A stretch of DNA of 64,000 nucleotides from Lewinellaceae bacterium (GTDB lineage Bacteria; Bacteroidota; Bacteroidia; Chitinophagales; Saprospiraceae), in contig JACJYA010000004.1 of assembly GCA_020636315.1 (NCBI GenBank), forward strand, positions 62,001 to 126,000. Direction: 5' to 3'. Below, piece after piece: positions 26,985 through 35,488 of this stretch (positions within the stretch are counted from its first letter, which is position 1; every line of letters begins with the position of its first letter). The notes under the pieces are model-generated. The model searched no databases. It had not been told where the DNA came from and saw nothing but the letters and a program-made list of their open reading frames with translations. A program made the position numbers and the translations under genes.

Positions 26985-27100
26985 ATGTGTAAAGGTGTAT
27001 AAGTGTAAAAGAACCTTTACGCCTTTACACTTACCCACCTTTACACCTAAACACCATTACACCTTTACACCATTACACCTTTACACCTTTCTTTACACTT
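26985..27100. repeat. CCTTTACAC word repeats in inverted halves between adaptor and pump genes
   Basis: GTGTAAAGGTGTATAAGTGT at the left is answered by many copies of CCTTTACAC / CACCTTTACACC to the right (27013-27097). The unit sits inside an operon, so if it folds in RNA it could tune expression between the two genes. Confidence 0.7.
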
Positions 27101-27123
27101 TCACTCCCTCCAACTAAAGTCCA

Positions 27124-30100
27124 ATGAGAAAATTCATCAACTACTTCATAAAATACCCCGTGGCGGCCAACCTGATCATGTTCGGCATCCTGATCATGGG
27201 GGTAGTGGGGCTCCTCAACATGAAGTCCACTTTTTTCCCGGAGGTGGAGAGCCGCATCATTCAGATACAGATCGTCTATCCGGGCGCCTCTCCGGAGGAG
27301 ATCGAAGAGGGCATCGTCAAAAAGATCGAAGAGAACCTCAAGGGCGTCACCGGTGTAGAACGCTACACTTCCGTATCCCGGGAAAACAGCGGGACGGTGA
27401 CGGTGGAAGTCTTTAAAGGATACGACACGGACATCATTCTTCAGGACGTGAAGAACGCCGTTGACCAGATCAGTTCTTTTCCGGTGGGCATGGAGCCTCC
27501 GGTCGTGTTCAAACAGGAGAACCTGGGTTTTGCCATCAGCTTCGCCATCAGCGGCGATGTCAACCTGAAAACCCTGAAGCGCTATGCCCGCCAGGTGGAG
27601 GATGCCCTGCTGGCCATGGATGGCATTTCCAAGATCAACCTCAGCGGTTTCCCTGAAGAGGAGATCGAGATCGCCTTCCGGGAGCGCGACCTCCGGGCCT
27701 ACGGCCTGACCTTCGAACAGGCTACCCGGGCAGTGAGAAATGCCAATATCGAACTGACCGGCGGCACCATCAAGGGCAAGGATGAGGAGTTGCTCGTACG
27801 GGCCCGAAACAAGGAATACTACGCTGAAGGGTTGAGGGATATCGTCGTCAAAACCAATGCTGACGGCAGTATCGTCCGCCTGTATCAGGTAGCCAACCTG
27901 GCGGATAAATGGGCCGACAACCCCAACCGCAGCTTCCTCAACGATGAGCCTTCCGTAGTCGTGACCGTACAGAATACGCTGGAGGAAGATATGATCTCCG
28001 TCGTTGACCAGGTGTCGGCCTACCTCGACAAATTCAACCAGGAGAATGACGTGGTGCAGGCCACGGTCATCCGCGACGGGTCGGTGATACTCCGGCAACG
28101 CATTGCTCTGCTGACGGAAAACGGTATTCTGGGTTTCGTCATCGTGGTGTTGCTCCTGGCCATGTTCCTGCACTGGAGGCTGGCCTTCTGGGTGGCCATT
28201 GCCATTCCCATTTCCTTTGCCGGCATGTTTATTATGGCCAGCGCCCTGGGCATCACCATCAACGTCATCTCCCTCTTCGGGATGATCCTGGTGATCGGTA
28301 TATTGGTGGACGACGGCATCGTGATCGGAGAGAACATCTATCAACAGTACGAAGAGGGGGTGCCGCGGCTCAAGGCAGCCCTGGATGGCACGCTGGAGGT
28401 GCTGCCTGCCGTTTTTGCCGCCATTATCACCACCGTTATCGCTTTTTCCTCTTTTCTGTTCATCGACGGCCGCCTGGGCGACTTTTTCAGTGAGATGGCC
28501 GTCGTGGTGATATTCTCTCTCACTTTTTCCCTGATCGAAGGGGCGGTCATCCTGCCTACCCACATTGCCCATAGCAAGGCCCTGAGCCCCGACCGGCGGC
28601 CCAACCGGGTGCAGCAAGGACTGGAGAAGGTAATGAACTGGATGCGCAACAACCTCTATGCTCCCGTTTTGAAGTTCGCCATGTACAACAAGTTTCTCAC
28701 CATCGCCATTATGGTGGGCATTCTGGCCATGACGATAGGTTCCATTGCAGGCGGGATCATACAAACTACTTTTTTCCCGGTCATTGAACGAGACGACATA
28801 CAGATCTCCCTTCAGATGCCGGCCGGAACCCGGGAGCACATCACCATGGATTGGCTAGACCACATCGAGCAGGCCGCCTGGCAGGCCAATGAGGAACTCA
28901 GCAGGCATTTCTTCGAAGGAGAAAAGCAGCCCATCCAGCGCATTGAGAAAAAACTCGGCCCTTCCACCTACGAAGGCTCCCTGAGCGTTAACCTCCTGGA
29001 TGGAGAGAGCCGGGACAGCCTCAAACTAAGGGATGTGGTCAACGCCATCCGCAACGCGGCCGGGCCGATACCCGCAGCGGAAGTGGTCACTTATGGCGCC
29101 CAGTCCAATTTCGGCAAACCCATTTCCATCTCTCTGGTGGGAGAAGACTACCAGCAGCTTCGATCCGCCACGGAAAGGGTAAAATCCGAAATGCAGTCGC
29201 TGACGGAGCTCGCCGATGTAGTGGATAACAACCAGGAAGGGCTCCGGGAGGTCAACATCCAGCTGAAGGAAAAAGGAAGATACCTGGGGCTAACCATTCA
29301 GGACATCATCGGGCAGGTGCGCAGCGGCTTCTTCGGCAGCGAGGTGCAACGCCTGCAGCGGGGCCGGGATGAAGTGCGCGTATGGGTGCGTTATGATGTG
29401 GAGGACCGCTCCGACATCACTCAGCTTCAGGATATGCGGGTGCGCTTTCAGGATGGCAGGGAGTTCCCCCTTTCGGAGATCGCCAGCCTGGATGTCAAAC
29501 GGGGCATCATCAATATCAACCATATTGACGGCAAACGGGAGATCAAGGTCGAAGCCGACGTATCCCGGGATGACGTTTCCGTCAGCGACCTGACCAACAC
29601 CCTCAAAGAGGAGATCATTCCCGGGATACTGTCTGATTACTCTGGAGTTTCCGCCTTATTCGAGGGGCAAAACCGGGAACAGGAAAAATCGGCTAAATCC
29701 ATCCAGATCGTCGGAACCATCGTTCTGGCGCTGATGTTCTTCGTCATTGCCCTGACTTTCCGGTCGGTGGGCCAGACCCTCACGGTCTTTCTGCTCATTC
29801 CCTTCGGCATCATCGGGGTAGGCTGGGGGCACTGGTTAATGGGGTTGCCCATCAGCCTGTTCTCTTTCCTGGGGATCATCGCGCTGATCGGCATTCTGGT
29901 GAATGACGCCCTGGTGCTCGTCACCACCTACAACAAACTCATAGAGGATGGCCGGCCGCAAATGGACGCCATATACGAAGCCGGGGTTTCCCGCTTCCGG
30001 CCCATAGTGCTCACTTCGGTGACTACTTTCGCAGGCCTGGCCCCTTTGCTGCTCGAAAAGAGCCTGCAGGCCCAGTTCCTCATTCCCATGGCCATTGCCG

Positions 30101-30342
30101 TTTCGTTCGGCCTGCTGGCTACTACGGTCGTCATCCTGGTGGTGCTGCCTGTTTTTCTGATCATCGCCAACCGCTTCAAGGTCTATGCTTCCTACGCCTG
30201 GAACGGCGTCAAGCCCAGCTACGAAGCAGTAGAGGCTGCCCTGAGGCGGGAAACGGGTTACGAGTTTCTCTGGTATGTCCTGTTCGTGGTGATAGCTATT
30301 GCCGCCGGAGCAATGCTCTATAGCCAGGGAGGGATTTTTTAG
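27124..30342 (+). CDS. RND family efflux pump (AcrB/AcrD/AcrF type)
   Basis: 1072 residues, the usual RND length. First membrane helix LIMFGILIMGVVGLLNM; porter motifs SRIIQIQIVYPGASPEEIEE; central helices LALMFFVIALTF and GILVDDGIVIGENIY, which is the helix 4 proton-relay motif with paired Asp; later GIIALIGILVNDALVL. The protein uses the proton gradient to move compounds to the channel. It carries no clear metal-site signature, so hydrophobe/amphiphile export (HAE1-like) is more likely than metal efflux. It is the centre of the MarR-MFP-RND operon; the TolC-type gene is 1.3 kb downstream after two unrelated genes. Confidence 0.93.
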   Translation: MRKFINYFIKYPVAANLIMFGILIMGVVGLLNMKSTFFPEVESRIIQIQIVYPGASPEEIEEGIVKKIEENLKGVTGVERYTSVSRENSGTVTVEVFKGYDTDIILQDVKNAVDQISSFPVGMEPPVVFKQENLGFAISFAISGDVNLKTLKRYARQVEDALLAMDGISKINLSGFPEEEIEIAFRERDLRAYGLTFEQATRAVRNANIELTGGTIKGKDEELLVRARNKEYYAEGLRDIVVKTNADGSIVRLYQVANLADKWADNPNRSFLNDEPSVVVTVQNTLEEDMISVVDQVSAYLDKFNQENDVVQATVIRDGSVILRQRIALLTENGILGFVIVVLLLAMFLHWRLAFWVAIAIPISFAGMFIMASALGITINVISLFGMILVIGILVDDGIVIGENIYQQYEEGVPRLKAALDGTLEVLPAVFAAIITTVIAFSSFLFIDGRLGDFFSEMAVVVIFSLTFSLIEGAVILPTHIAHSKALSPDRRPNRVQQGLEKVMNWMRNNLYAPVLKFAMYNKFLTIAIMVGILAMTIGSIAGGIIQTTFFPVIERDDIQISLQMPAGTREHITMDWLDHIEQAAWQANEELSRHFFEGEKQPIQRIEKKLGPSTYEGSLSVNLLDGESRDSLKLRDVVNAIRNAAGPIPAAEVVTYGAQSNFGKPISISLVGEDYQQLRSATERVKSEMQSLTELADVVDNNQEGLREVNIQLKEKGRYLGLTIQDIIGQVRSGFFGSEVQRLQRGRDEVRVWVRYDVEDRSDITQLQDMRVRFQDGREFPLSEIASLDVKRGIININHIDGKREIKVEADVSRDDVSVSDLTNTLKEEIIPGILSDYSGVSALFEGQNREQEKSAKSIQIVGTIVLALMFFVIALTFRSVGQTLTVFLLIPFGIIGVGWGHWLMGLPISLFSFLGIIALIGILVNDALVLVTTYNKLIEDGRPQMDAIYEAGVSRFRPIVLTSVTTFAGLAPLLLEKSLQAQFLIPMAIAVSFGLLATTVVILVVLPVFLIIANRFKVYASYAWNGVKPSYEAVEAALRRETGYEFLWYVLFVVIAIAAGAMLYSQGGIF

Positions 30343-30354
30343 GGTGCATTCGTG

Positions 30355-30455
30355 CTTTGGTGTATAAGTGCATTTGCATTTCCCACACCGGGTTGCTTCA
30401 TTACGAACCTATACACCTATACACCTATACACCTATACACAAATGCACACATACA
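30355..30455. repeat. ACCTATACAC tandem words after the pump gene
   Basis: At least four copies of ACCTATACAC (30409-30440) preceded by GGTGTATAAGTGCATTTGCA and followed by CACAAATGCACAC, so the two halves are complementary. Same style as the 26985 block, with a different word. Confidence 0.7.
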
Positions 30456-30461
30456 CACCCA

Positions 30462-31010
30462 ATGCAACGAATAGCCATAGACATGGACGAGGTAATTGCG
30501 GACGTCATGCCTAAATTCCTCGATCTTTACGAACAACGTTTCCGAAAGCACCTGAGGCGGGAAGACTACTGGGGAAAGAAGATCTATCAGATACCAGGGG
30601 CAGAATACATCCGGGAAGCCATCTATGACAAGGGGTTCTTCAAAGGGCTGCCGGTGATGCCCGGGAGCCGGGAAGGAATAAAAGAGCTGATGGAAAACTA
30701 CGAAGTCTTCATCGTTACCGCGGCCATGGAATTCCGCAATTCCTTTGAAGACAAATACGACTGGCTGCGCGAACACTTCCCCTTTATCCACTGGAAAAAC
30801 ATTGTTTTCTGTGGCGATAAAAGTATCGTCCAGGCAGATTATATGATCGATGACCACGCTTTCAACCTGGAAAAGTTTGAAGGCAAACCCCTGCTCTACA
30901 CTTCTTCTCACAACGTGCATGAGACGCGCTTCCGGCGGGTCAATAACTGGGAGGAGGTGATGGCGTATTTTCGGGCGGAAATCGGGGATTCGGGATTTGG
31001 GATTCGTTAA
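30462..31010 (+). CDS. 5'(3')-deoxyribonucleotidase (HAD family)
   Basis: 182 residues from ATG 30462; an upstream in-frame ATG (30357) would translate the word repeat (HLYTYTPIHKC) and is rejected. Motif I is IAIDMDEVIADV (D7 nucleophile, D9), motif II is FIVTAAMEF, motif III region has GDKSIVQADYMIDDH with the acidic metal ligands. The family dephosphorylates dUMP, dTMP or similar. The last codons (IGDSGFGIR) are written in GATTCGGG repeat DNA, so the original C terminus was probably a little different. It lies between the pump and its likely channel. Confidence 0.85.
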   Translation: MQRIAIDMDEVIADVMPKFLDLYEQRFRKHLRREDYWGKKIYQIPGAEYIREAIYDKGFFKGLPVMPGSREGIKELMENYEVFIVTAAMEFRNSFEDKYDWLREHFPFIHWKNIVFCGDKSIVQADYMIDDHAFNLEKFEGKPLLYTSSHNVHETRFRRVNNWEEVMAYFRAEIGDSGFGIR

Positions 31011-31060
31011 TTCGGGATTCGGGATTCGGGGATTCGTTGACTCGGGATTCAGGGATTCGG
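30985..31060. repeat. GGGATTCGGGATTCG word array overlapping a gene end
   Basis: About eight copies of GGATTCGG / GGGATTCG with TTAATTCGGG and TTGACTCGGG variants. The array starts inside the last codons of the nucleotidase gene and supplies its stop codon. Confidence 0.7.
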
Positions 31061-31084
31061 AGCTGTATTCACGAATAAGTAGGC

Positions 31085-31161
31085 GGACACAATTAGTGAG
31101 ACAGAAAGTGCCATTTAAGGTGCTGGCATTCAGTCATTCGCTAATTCATTAATTCAGTCCA
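31085..31161. repeat. 77-bp dispersed repeat, copy A
   Basis: Matches 49915-49991 over 77 bases with about eight differences by eye and no gaps, including TTAGTGAGACA and AAAGTGCCATTTAAGG and AATTCATTAATTCAGTCC-type ends. Not coding. Could be an insertion-sequence end remnant; that is only a guess. Confidence 0.65.
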
Positions 31162-31249
31162 TGGACTTACACGAATACACGCCCGTCTGGCCAACTGGGG
31201 GAAAATAAACGAATACACGCCCCCTCCATCCGGTTTCCCCTAAACTCCT

Positions 31250-31257
31250 TACCTTCG
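31250..31257 (+). promoter_or_regulatory. Possible -7 promoter box for GtrA-like/channel genes
   Basis: TACCTTCG, 18 bases before ATG 31276. The same octamer stands before the carboxypeptidase gene at 35454, supporting a real TAnnTTnG box. It implies that the GtrA-like and TolC-type genes can be transcribed apart from the pump. Confidence 0.4.
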
Positions 31258-31275
31258 GCACAAATTGTTCGGAGT

Positions 31276-31686
31276 ATGCAATGGAACCGGGAAAAGCTCA
31301 GGGGCTTATTTCAGATGAAGGCCAGGTTTGCGATGACCGGAGCGGTGGCAACGACAGCAGATTATGTGATCTACCTTGTTCTGGTCGGCCGTTTTTTTTC
31401 GCCGGTAGTGTCTAATGTCATCTCTTACTCGTGTGGGATGGTCATCAATTTTTTGCTGCAAAAGCGTTTTGTTTTCTCTTTGCAGGGGCCGGCTTACCGG
31501 GCATTCATCCTCTCCCTGATGGTTTCCATGGGAGGCCTGGCGCTCAGCACCGGGATCATTTACGGGCTGACAAGAATGGAATTTTTCTCAAATTACCAGT
31601 TCATCACCAAGTTGTGCGCAACCGGAGTGGTGTTCTTTTATAACTTTTACCTGAAACGATACGTCTTTGAACGCAAGTTTATTTAA
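31276..31686 (+). CDS. GtrA-like small membrane protein
   Basis: 136 residues with four predicted membrane helices: about 20-38 (MTGAVATTADYVIYLVLVG), 42-60 (VVSNVISYSCGMVINFLLQK), 78-98 (MVSMGGLALSTGIIYGL) and 108-128. The pattern F-x-x-x-G-x-x-x-T-x-x-D-Y at the first helix and N-F-x-x-x-K-R-F-V-F at the second is typical of the GtrA / DPMS1 family, which supports flipping of polyprenyl-linked sugars. The gene ends 19 bases before the channel gene start and appears co-transcribed with it. Confidence 0.85.
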   Translation: MQWNREKLRGLFQMKARFAMTGAVATTADYVIYLVLVGRFFSPVVSNVISYSCGMVINFLLQKRFVFSLQGPAYRAFILSLMVSMGGLALSTGIIYGLTRMEFFSNYQFITKLCATGVVFFYNFYLKRYVFERKFI

Positions 31687-31705
31687 ATATCACCGACAAT
31701 TGACT

Positions 31706-33040
31706 ATGAAGGCATCCTATTCTCTACTCCTGCTCCTTTTTCTGGGCAACCTGAGCTACGGCCAACAGGAGCTCAGCCTCTCTCAGGCCATTGAAACCGG
31801 CCTGCAGAACAACTACCAGATCCGCATTTCGGAAGCCCGGGCGGATATAGCCAACAACAACAACGACTGGGCCGTCGCCGGGCGGTTTCCCACTATAAAC
31901 CTCACGCTCAACTCCAACAACAGTTACCGGGACCTCAGCAACCCCGGCTCTGTGCTGCGGACGAGCAATACCATCAACACCGGCCTCACTCCCGGCGTCG
32001 AAGCCAGCTGGACCATTTTCAACGGCTACCGGGTGCGCTACTCCAAGGAACAACTGGAAACCCAGGAGCAAATCAGCGGCGGCAACATCAAAATAGCGGT
32101 GGAAAACAGCATACAGAACGTCATCCAGGCCTATTACAACGCCCTGGTGCAGCAGGAACAGCTCGATGTAGTGCAGGAAGTCCTGGAACTGTCGCGCGAC
32201 CGCGTAGAATATCAGGAACTGCGCAAGGAGTTCGGCCAGGCCAGCACCTTCGACATCCTGCAGACCCAGGATGCTTACCTGAACGACTCCACCACCTACG
32301 TGCTGCAGGCCAATACCTTCCGGACGGCCATCCGCAACCTCAACCTGGCCATGGGCGTTGATGGCCTGAACACCACCTACCGGCTGACTGACACCCTGAC
32401 CTACGATGTGGCGGATTATCAGCTGGAAGACCTGCAGCAACAGATGCTGGCCAGCAACAACCAGTTGCAGAACCAGTTCATCAACCGCGAACTGGCTGCG
32501 CTGAATACCCGGATACAGGAGGCCAGCCTCTACCCCACTGTTCAGGTGCGCTCCGGAGTCACTTACGATGTGTCCCTGTCGGCCGGCGAACAGCAGTTCA
32601 GTTTCGAAACGGAGCCCCGGGAACTGCCCCAGGTAGCCGCCAAAACGCTGAACGGCTTCATCAACTTCTCTGCTTCTTATCCCATTTTTGACGCCGGTGT
32701 CCGCCGCAAGCGCATTGAAAACGCCCAAACGGAAGAACTGATCGCCCAGCACAACATCAGCGACCTCCAGCGCACCCTCAATACCCAGCTGGCCAACACC
32801 CTGGCCACCTTCAATACCCAGAAACGCCTGGTGGAGGTGACTACGGCACTGGTCGATAACGCGCGCCGCAACCTGGAGATCGCCGAAGAGCGCTTCCGGG
32901 GCGGACTGATCAACTCCTTCGACTACCGGACCATTCAGGTGAGCTACATCAATGCCTCCCAGCAGCGGCTGACCGCCCTGTTCAACCTGAAAAATACGGA
33001 GACGGAGCTGGTCAGGCTGATCGGCGGGTTGGTGAGGTAG
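31706..33040 (+). CDS. TolC-family outer-membrane channel
   Basis: 444 residues from ATG 31706 (MKASYSLLLLLFLGNLSYGQ, Sec signal cut after SYGQ); the longer frame from 31667 would bury the signal. Typical TolC two-fold repeat: LSLSQAIETGLQNNYQIRIS, SEARADIANNN, PGVEASWTIFNGYRVR, then the second repeat with LYPTVQVRSGVTYDVSL and FSASYPIFDAGVRRKRIENA. Helical coiled coils surround these. It should be the exit duct for the RND pump of 25.8-30.3 kb, although two foreign-looking genes intervene. Confidence 0.88.
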   Translation: MKASYSLLLLLFLGNLSYGQQELSLSQAIETGLQNNYQIRISEARADIANNNNDWAVAGRFPTINLTLNSNNSYRDLSNPGSVLRTSNTINTGLTPGVEASWTIFNGYRVRYSKEQLETQEQISGGNIKIAVENSIQNVIQAYYNALVQQEQLDVVQEVLELSRDRVEYQELRKEFGQASTFDILQTQDAYLNDSTTYVLQANTFRTAIRNLNLAMGVDGLNTTYRLTDTLTYDVADYQLEDLQQQMLASNNQLQNQFINRELAALNTRIQEASLYPTVQVRSGVTYDVSLSAGEQQFSFETEPRELPQVAAKTLNGFINFSASYPIFDAGVRRKRIENAQTEELIAQHNISDLQRTLNTQLANTLATFNTQKRLVEVTTALVDNARRNLEIAEERFRGGLINSFDYRTIQVSYINASQQRLTALFNLKNTETELVRLIGGLVR

Positions 33041-33128
33041 TGAAGTTCAAATTGTAAATTTTTTCCACGAGCTACAAGAAAGTGAACTGATCAAGCTCGA
33101 TAAGCACTACAAATAAATATCATTATTT

Positions 33129-33149
33129 CCTTATCTTGAGAAGATAAGG
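33129..33149. promoter_or_regulatory. Perfect palindrome just before xisH
   Basis: CCTTATCTT-GAG-AAGATAAGG has nine-base arms and a three-base centre, ending 8 bases before ATG 33158. Its position suits an operator for autoregulation or a translation-controlling hairpin of the xisHI pair. It has no T tract after it. Confidence 0.55.
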
Positions 33150-33157
33150 TTAATGAG

Positions 33158-33571
33158 ATGGCAAAAGATATTTTTCACGGTCATGTCAGGGAAGCTCTTG
33201 AAAAGGATAGCTGGTTAATTACTGATGACCCTTATGTATTGCGGGCCGAAGAAATAGACTACGAAGTCGATCTTGGAGCAGAAAGGCTAATTGCCGCAAC
33301 TAAGGCTAACGAATTAATCGCTGTCGAAGTCAAGAGTTTTCTAAGGCAATCCAAGGTTTATGAAATGCACAATGCTCTCGGCCAGTTCAATACCTATGCC
33401 TTTGCCTTGAAGTCCCAGGAGCCCTCACGTACTTTGTATCTGGCTATACCGGAAAATATTTATCTGGAGTTTTTTCAAACTAACTTTATCAAGTCACTTG
33501 TTAAATATTATGCAATGCACTTAGTTATATTTGACCCTGACAAAAAAGTGATCGTGGAATGGATAAAATAA
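33158..33571 (+). CDS. xisH: XisH-family protein (fdxN-element excision factor homologue)
   Basis: 137 residues with the XisH layout: AKDIFHGHVREALEKDSWLI at the start, EEIDYEVDLGAERLIAAT and LIAVEVKSFL, a PD-(D/E)XK-like nuclease core (D-x-G-A-E ... E-V-K), then VYEMHNALGQFNTYAFAL and YLAIPENIYLEFF. In Anabaena XisH is required together with XisI and the recombinase XisF for excision of the fdxN element. No xisF or excisable element is seen here, so this homologue likely does something else, perhaps a nuclease/inhibitor pair. It overlaps xisI by 13 bases. Base composition is AT-richer than the flanking efflux and permease genes, suggesting acquisition. Confidence 0.88.
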   Translation: MAKDIFHGHVREALEKDSWLITDDPYVLRAEEIDYEVDLGAERLIAATKANELIAVEVKSFLRQSKVYEMHNALGQFNTYAFALKSQEPSRTLYLAIPENIYLEFFQTNFIKSLVKYYAMHLVIFDPDKKVIVEWIK

Positions 33572-33900
33572 AAAAATATCAGGAAGCCATTTTGGAATAT
33601 CTTCATGCTTACGCCAAAGAAATGTATGCCAGTGACCCATCTGGTATTGACACGCAGATCATAGCCGACCGAGAAGAACATCACTATGAGTTGGTCAGGA
33701 TTGGATGGAGCGGCAAGAAATATGTTCATTACTGTCCATTACATTTCGATATTAAAGACGGTAAGGTCTGGATACAGATCAATAATACAGAAGAAATGGT
33801 TGGGGATGAATTGGTCAAAAGAGGAGTCCCAAAAGAGGATATAGTATTAGGTTTTCATCCCGAGGAAATGAGGAGATATACCGGATTCGCCACGGCGTAA
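33559..33900 (+). CDS. xisI: XisI-family protein
   Basis: 113 residues. The family pattern is plain: MDKIKKYQEAILEYLHAYAK, DTQIIADREEHHYELVRIGW, YVHYCPLHFDIKDGKVWIQI and KEDIVLGFHPEEMRRYTGFA, the last being the near-invariant XisI C terminus. XisI is the constant partner of XisH and starts inside its last codons (13-base overlap), so translation is coupled. Pairs of these genes are scattered through cyanobacteria and some other bacteria, often in several copies, which fits a selfish or defence-like module better than a dedicated excision role; that view is inference. Confidence 0.88.
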   Translation: MDKIKKYQEAILEYLHAYAKEMYASDPSGIDTQIIADREEHHYELVRIGWSGKKYVHYCPLHFDIKDGKVWIQINNTEEMVGDELVKRGVPKEDIVLGFHPEEMRRYTGFATA

Positions 33901-33950
33901 CTTCATTCTACATAAACACTTCTTTTGCCCTATCAGCAATTCCTTTTTCC

Positions 33951-35180
33951 ATGAACCTCTCGCTCCGCATCGCCCGCCGATACCTCTTTGCCAAGAAATC
34001 TACCAATGCCATCAACATCATCACCGGCATTGCGGTCTTTGGTATTGCGGTGGGGTCGGCGGCGCTGGTGCTGGTCCTTTCCGTATTCAATGGCTTTGAA
34101 GACCTCATCACCGGCATGTACAGCAATTTCAACCCCGACATCAAGGTCACGCCCGCCCGGGGTAAAACCTTCGAGGCCGATACCGTGATGCTGGAGAAAC
34201 TGATGGCACTTCCTGGGGTGGGACAGGTATCCCGCACGCTGGAGGAAGTCGCCTTTTTCGAATACAAGGGCCATCAGGACTTTGGCACCCTCAAAGGGGT
34301 GGATGAGAACTTCGACAAGGTAGTCGGCATAGACACCACCGTAAGAGAGGGCGAGTACAGTTTTGAGGACAACGGCCGGCAACTGGCCATCCTCGGCCTG
34401 GGCATGCGCAACAAACTGGCTACCAACGTCGGCGACCGCTTTGCCGAATTGGCGGTTTACATGCCCAAGCGGGAACAGAGCAGCGGCCTGTTCGGCCAGC
34501 AATTGCAGCCTTTCCGGCGGCGCTTCATCTATCCGGGAGGCACCTTCGTCATTCAGCAGGAATTCGATAACCAATACGTGCTCTCCTCTCTGAAGTTCGC
34601 CCGGGAGCTGATCGGTACCCAGGACGAAGTGAGCGCCCTGGAGATCAGGATGGCGCCCGGCGCCCGGCCCGCCGACGTGATCGCCGCCGTCCGCAACGTG
34701 ATGGGCAAAGGCTTCGAGGTGAAAGGGCGGTACGAACAGGAAGCTTCATTCCTCCGGCTCATGCAGGTGGAAAAATGGCTGAGCTATGCCATCGCCAGCC
34801 TGATGATGCTCCTGGTGGCCTTCAATATCGTCGGCGCCCTTTGGATGGTGGTGCTGGAAAAGCAAAAAGACATTTCCATACTCAAATCCATGGGCGCCCT
34901 CAACACCACCGTCCGCAATATCTTCCTCAACGAAGGCCTGCTGCTCAGCCTGCTGGGCATCGGCATCGGTTTCACTCTGGCCATCGTGCTTTACATCCTG
35001 CAGAAGACCGTGGGCATCGTCTCCGTACCCGGCAACTTTGTCGTGGATGCTTATCCCATCAGTATGCGCTTCATTGATTTCATCGTAGTGGCCCTTACCG
35101 TAACGGCAATAGGCGTATTGGCTTCCCTGCCCCCTGCCCTGCGGGCGATGAAGGTTTCGGCGCTTATCCGGGAGGAATAG
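33951..35180 (+). CDS. LolC/LolE-type ABC transporter permease (FtsX family)
   Basis: 409 residues. Start MNLSLRIARRYLFAKKSTNA then a first membrane helix with IAVFGIAVGSAALVLVLSVF, a large periplasmic domain (about 50-270), then three helices: SYAIASLMMLLVAFNIVGAL, LLLSLLGIGIGFTLAIVLYI and FIDFIVVALTVTAIGVLASL. QKDISILKSMGA is the FtsX coupling motif for the ATPase. Homologues extract lipoproteins from the inner membrane (LolCDE). No LolD-type ATPase is adjacent, so it must come from elsewhere in the genome. It follows xisI by 50 bases but differs in composition. Confidence 0.87.
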   Translation: MNLSLRIARRYLFAKKSTNAINIITGIAVFGIAVGSAALVLVLSVFNGFEDLITGMYSNFNPDIKVTPARGKTFEADTVMLEKLMALPGVGQVSRTLEEVAFFEYKGHQDFGTLKGVDENFDKVVGIDTTVREGEYSFEDNGRQLAILGLGMRNKLATNVGDRFAELAVYMPKREQSSGLFGQQLQPFRRRFIYPGGTFVIQQEFDNQYVLSSLKFARELIGTQDEVSALEIRMAPGARPADVIAAVRNVMGKGFEVKGRYEQEASFLRLMQVEKWLSYAIASLMMLLVAFNIVGALWMVVLEKQKDISILKSMGALNTTVRNIFLNEGLLLSLLGIGIGFTLAIVLYILQKTVGIVSVPGNFVVDAYPISMRFIDFIVVALTVTAIGVLASLPPALRAMKVSALIREE

Positions 35181-35453
35181 GCAGCTTCAAAGACGGCACA
35201 GCCTGCCGGGTATCTGCCTGGCCTGGGAATGAACAACCCCGCAGCGTTTATCAGGGATGTGGCAGGGTGGGTACTACGCGGGTGTCGGTGAGATTCACCT
35301 TTGACAAACGCTGCCGGGTTCAGCAACGCAGGAACTTACATGAAACCCGGCAGGTTGAACCCCTAAAAACAAATTCCGGCTACCTACTGATGTTATTGAT
35401 GTCTGCTACCCGCCTATAAACGAATCAGACGTTCTCTTGTCTCGAAAAAGCAT

Positions 35454-35461
35454 TACCTTCG
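35454..35461 (+). promoter_or_regulatory. Possible -7 promoter box for carboxypeptidase gene
   Basis: TACCTTCG, identical to the box at 31250, lies 27 bases before ATG 35489. The 270 bases before it have no gene. Confidence 0.4.
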
Positions 35462-35488
35462 ATGCCCATTAAAACGAATCGAGTTAGT

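Noticed and set aside
33060..33117. Short frame ending ELIKLDKHYK before xisH
   Set aside because: Could be the tail of a lost gene, but 15-20 codons are too few to assign and no start is present.
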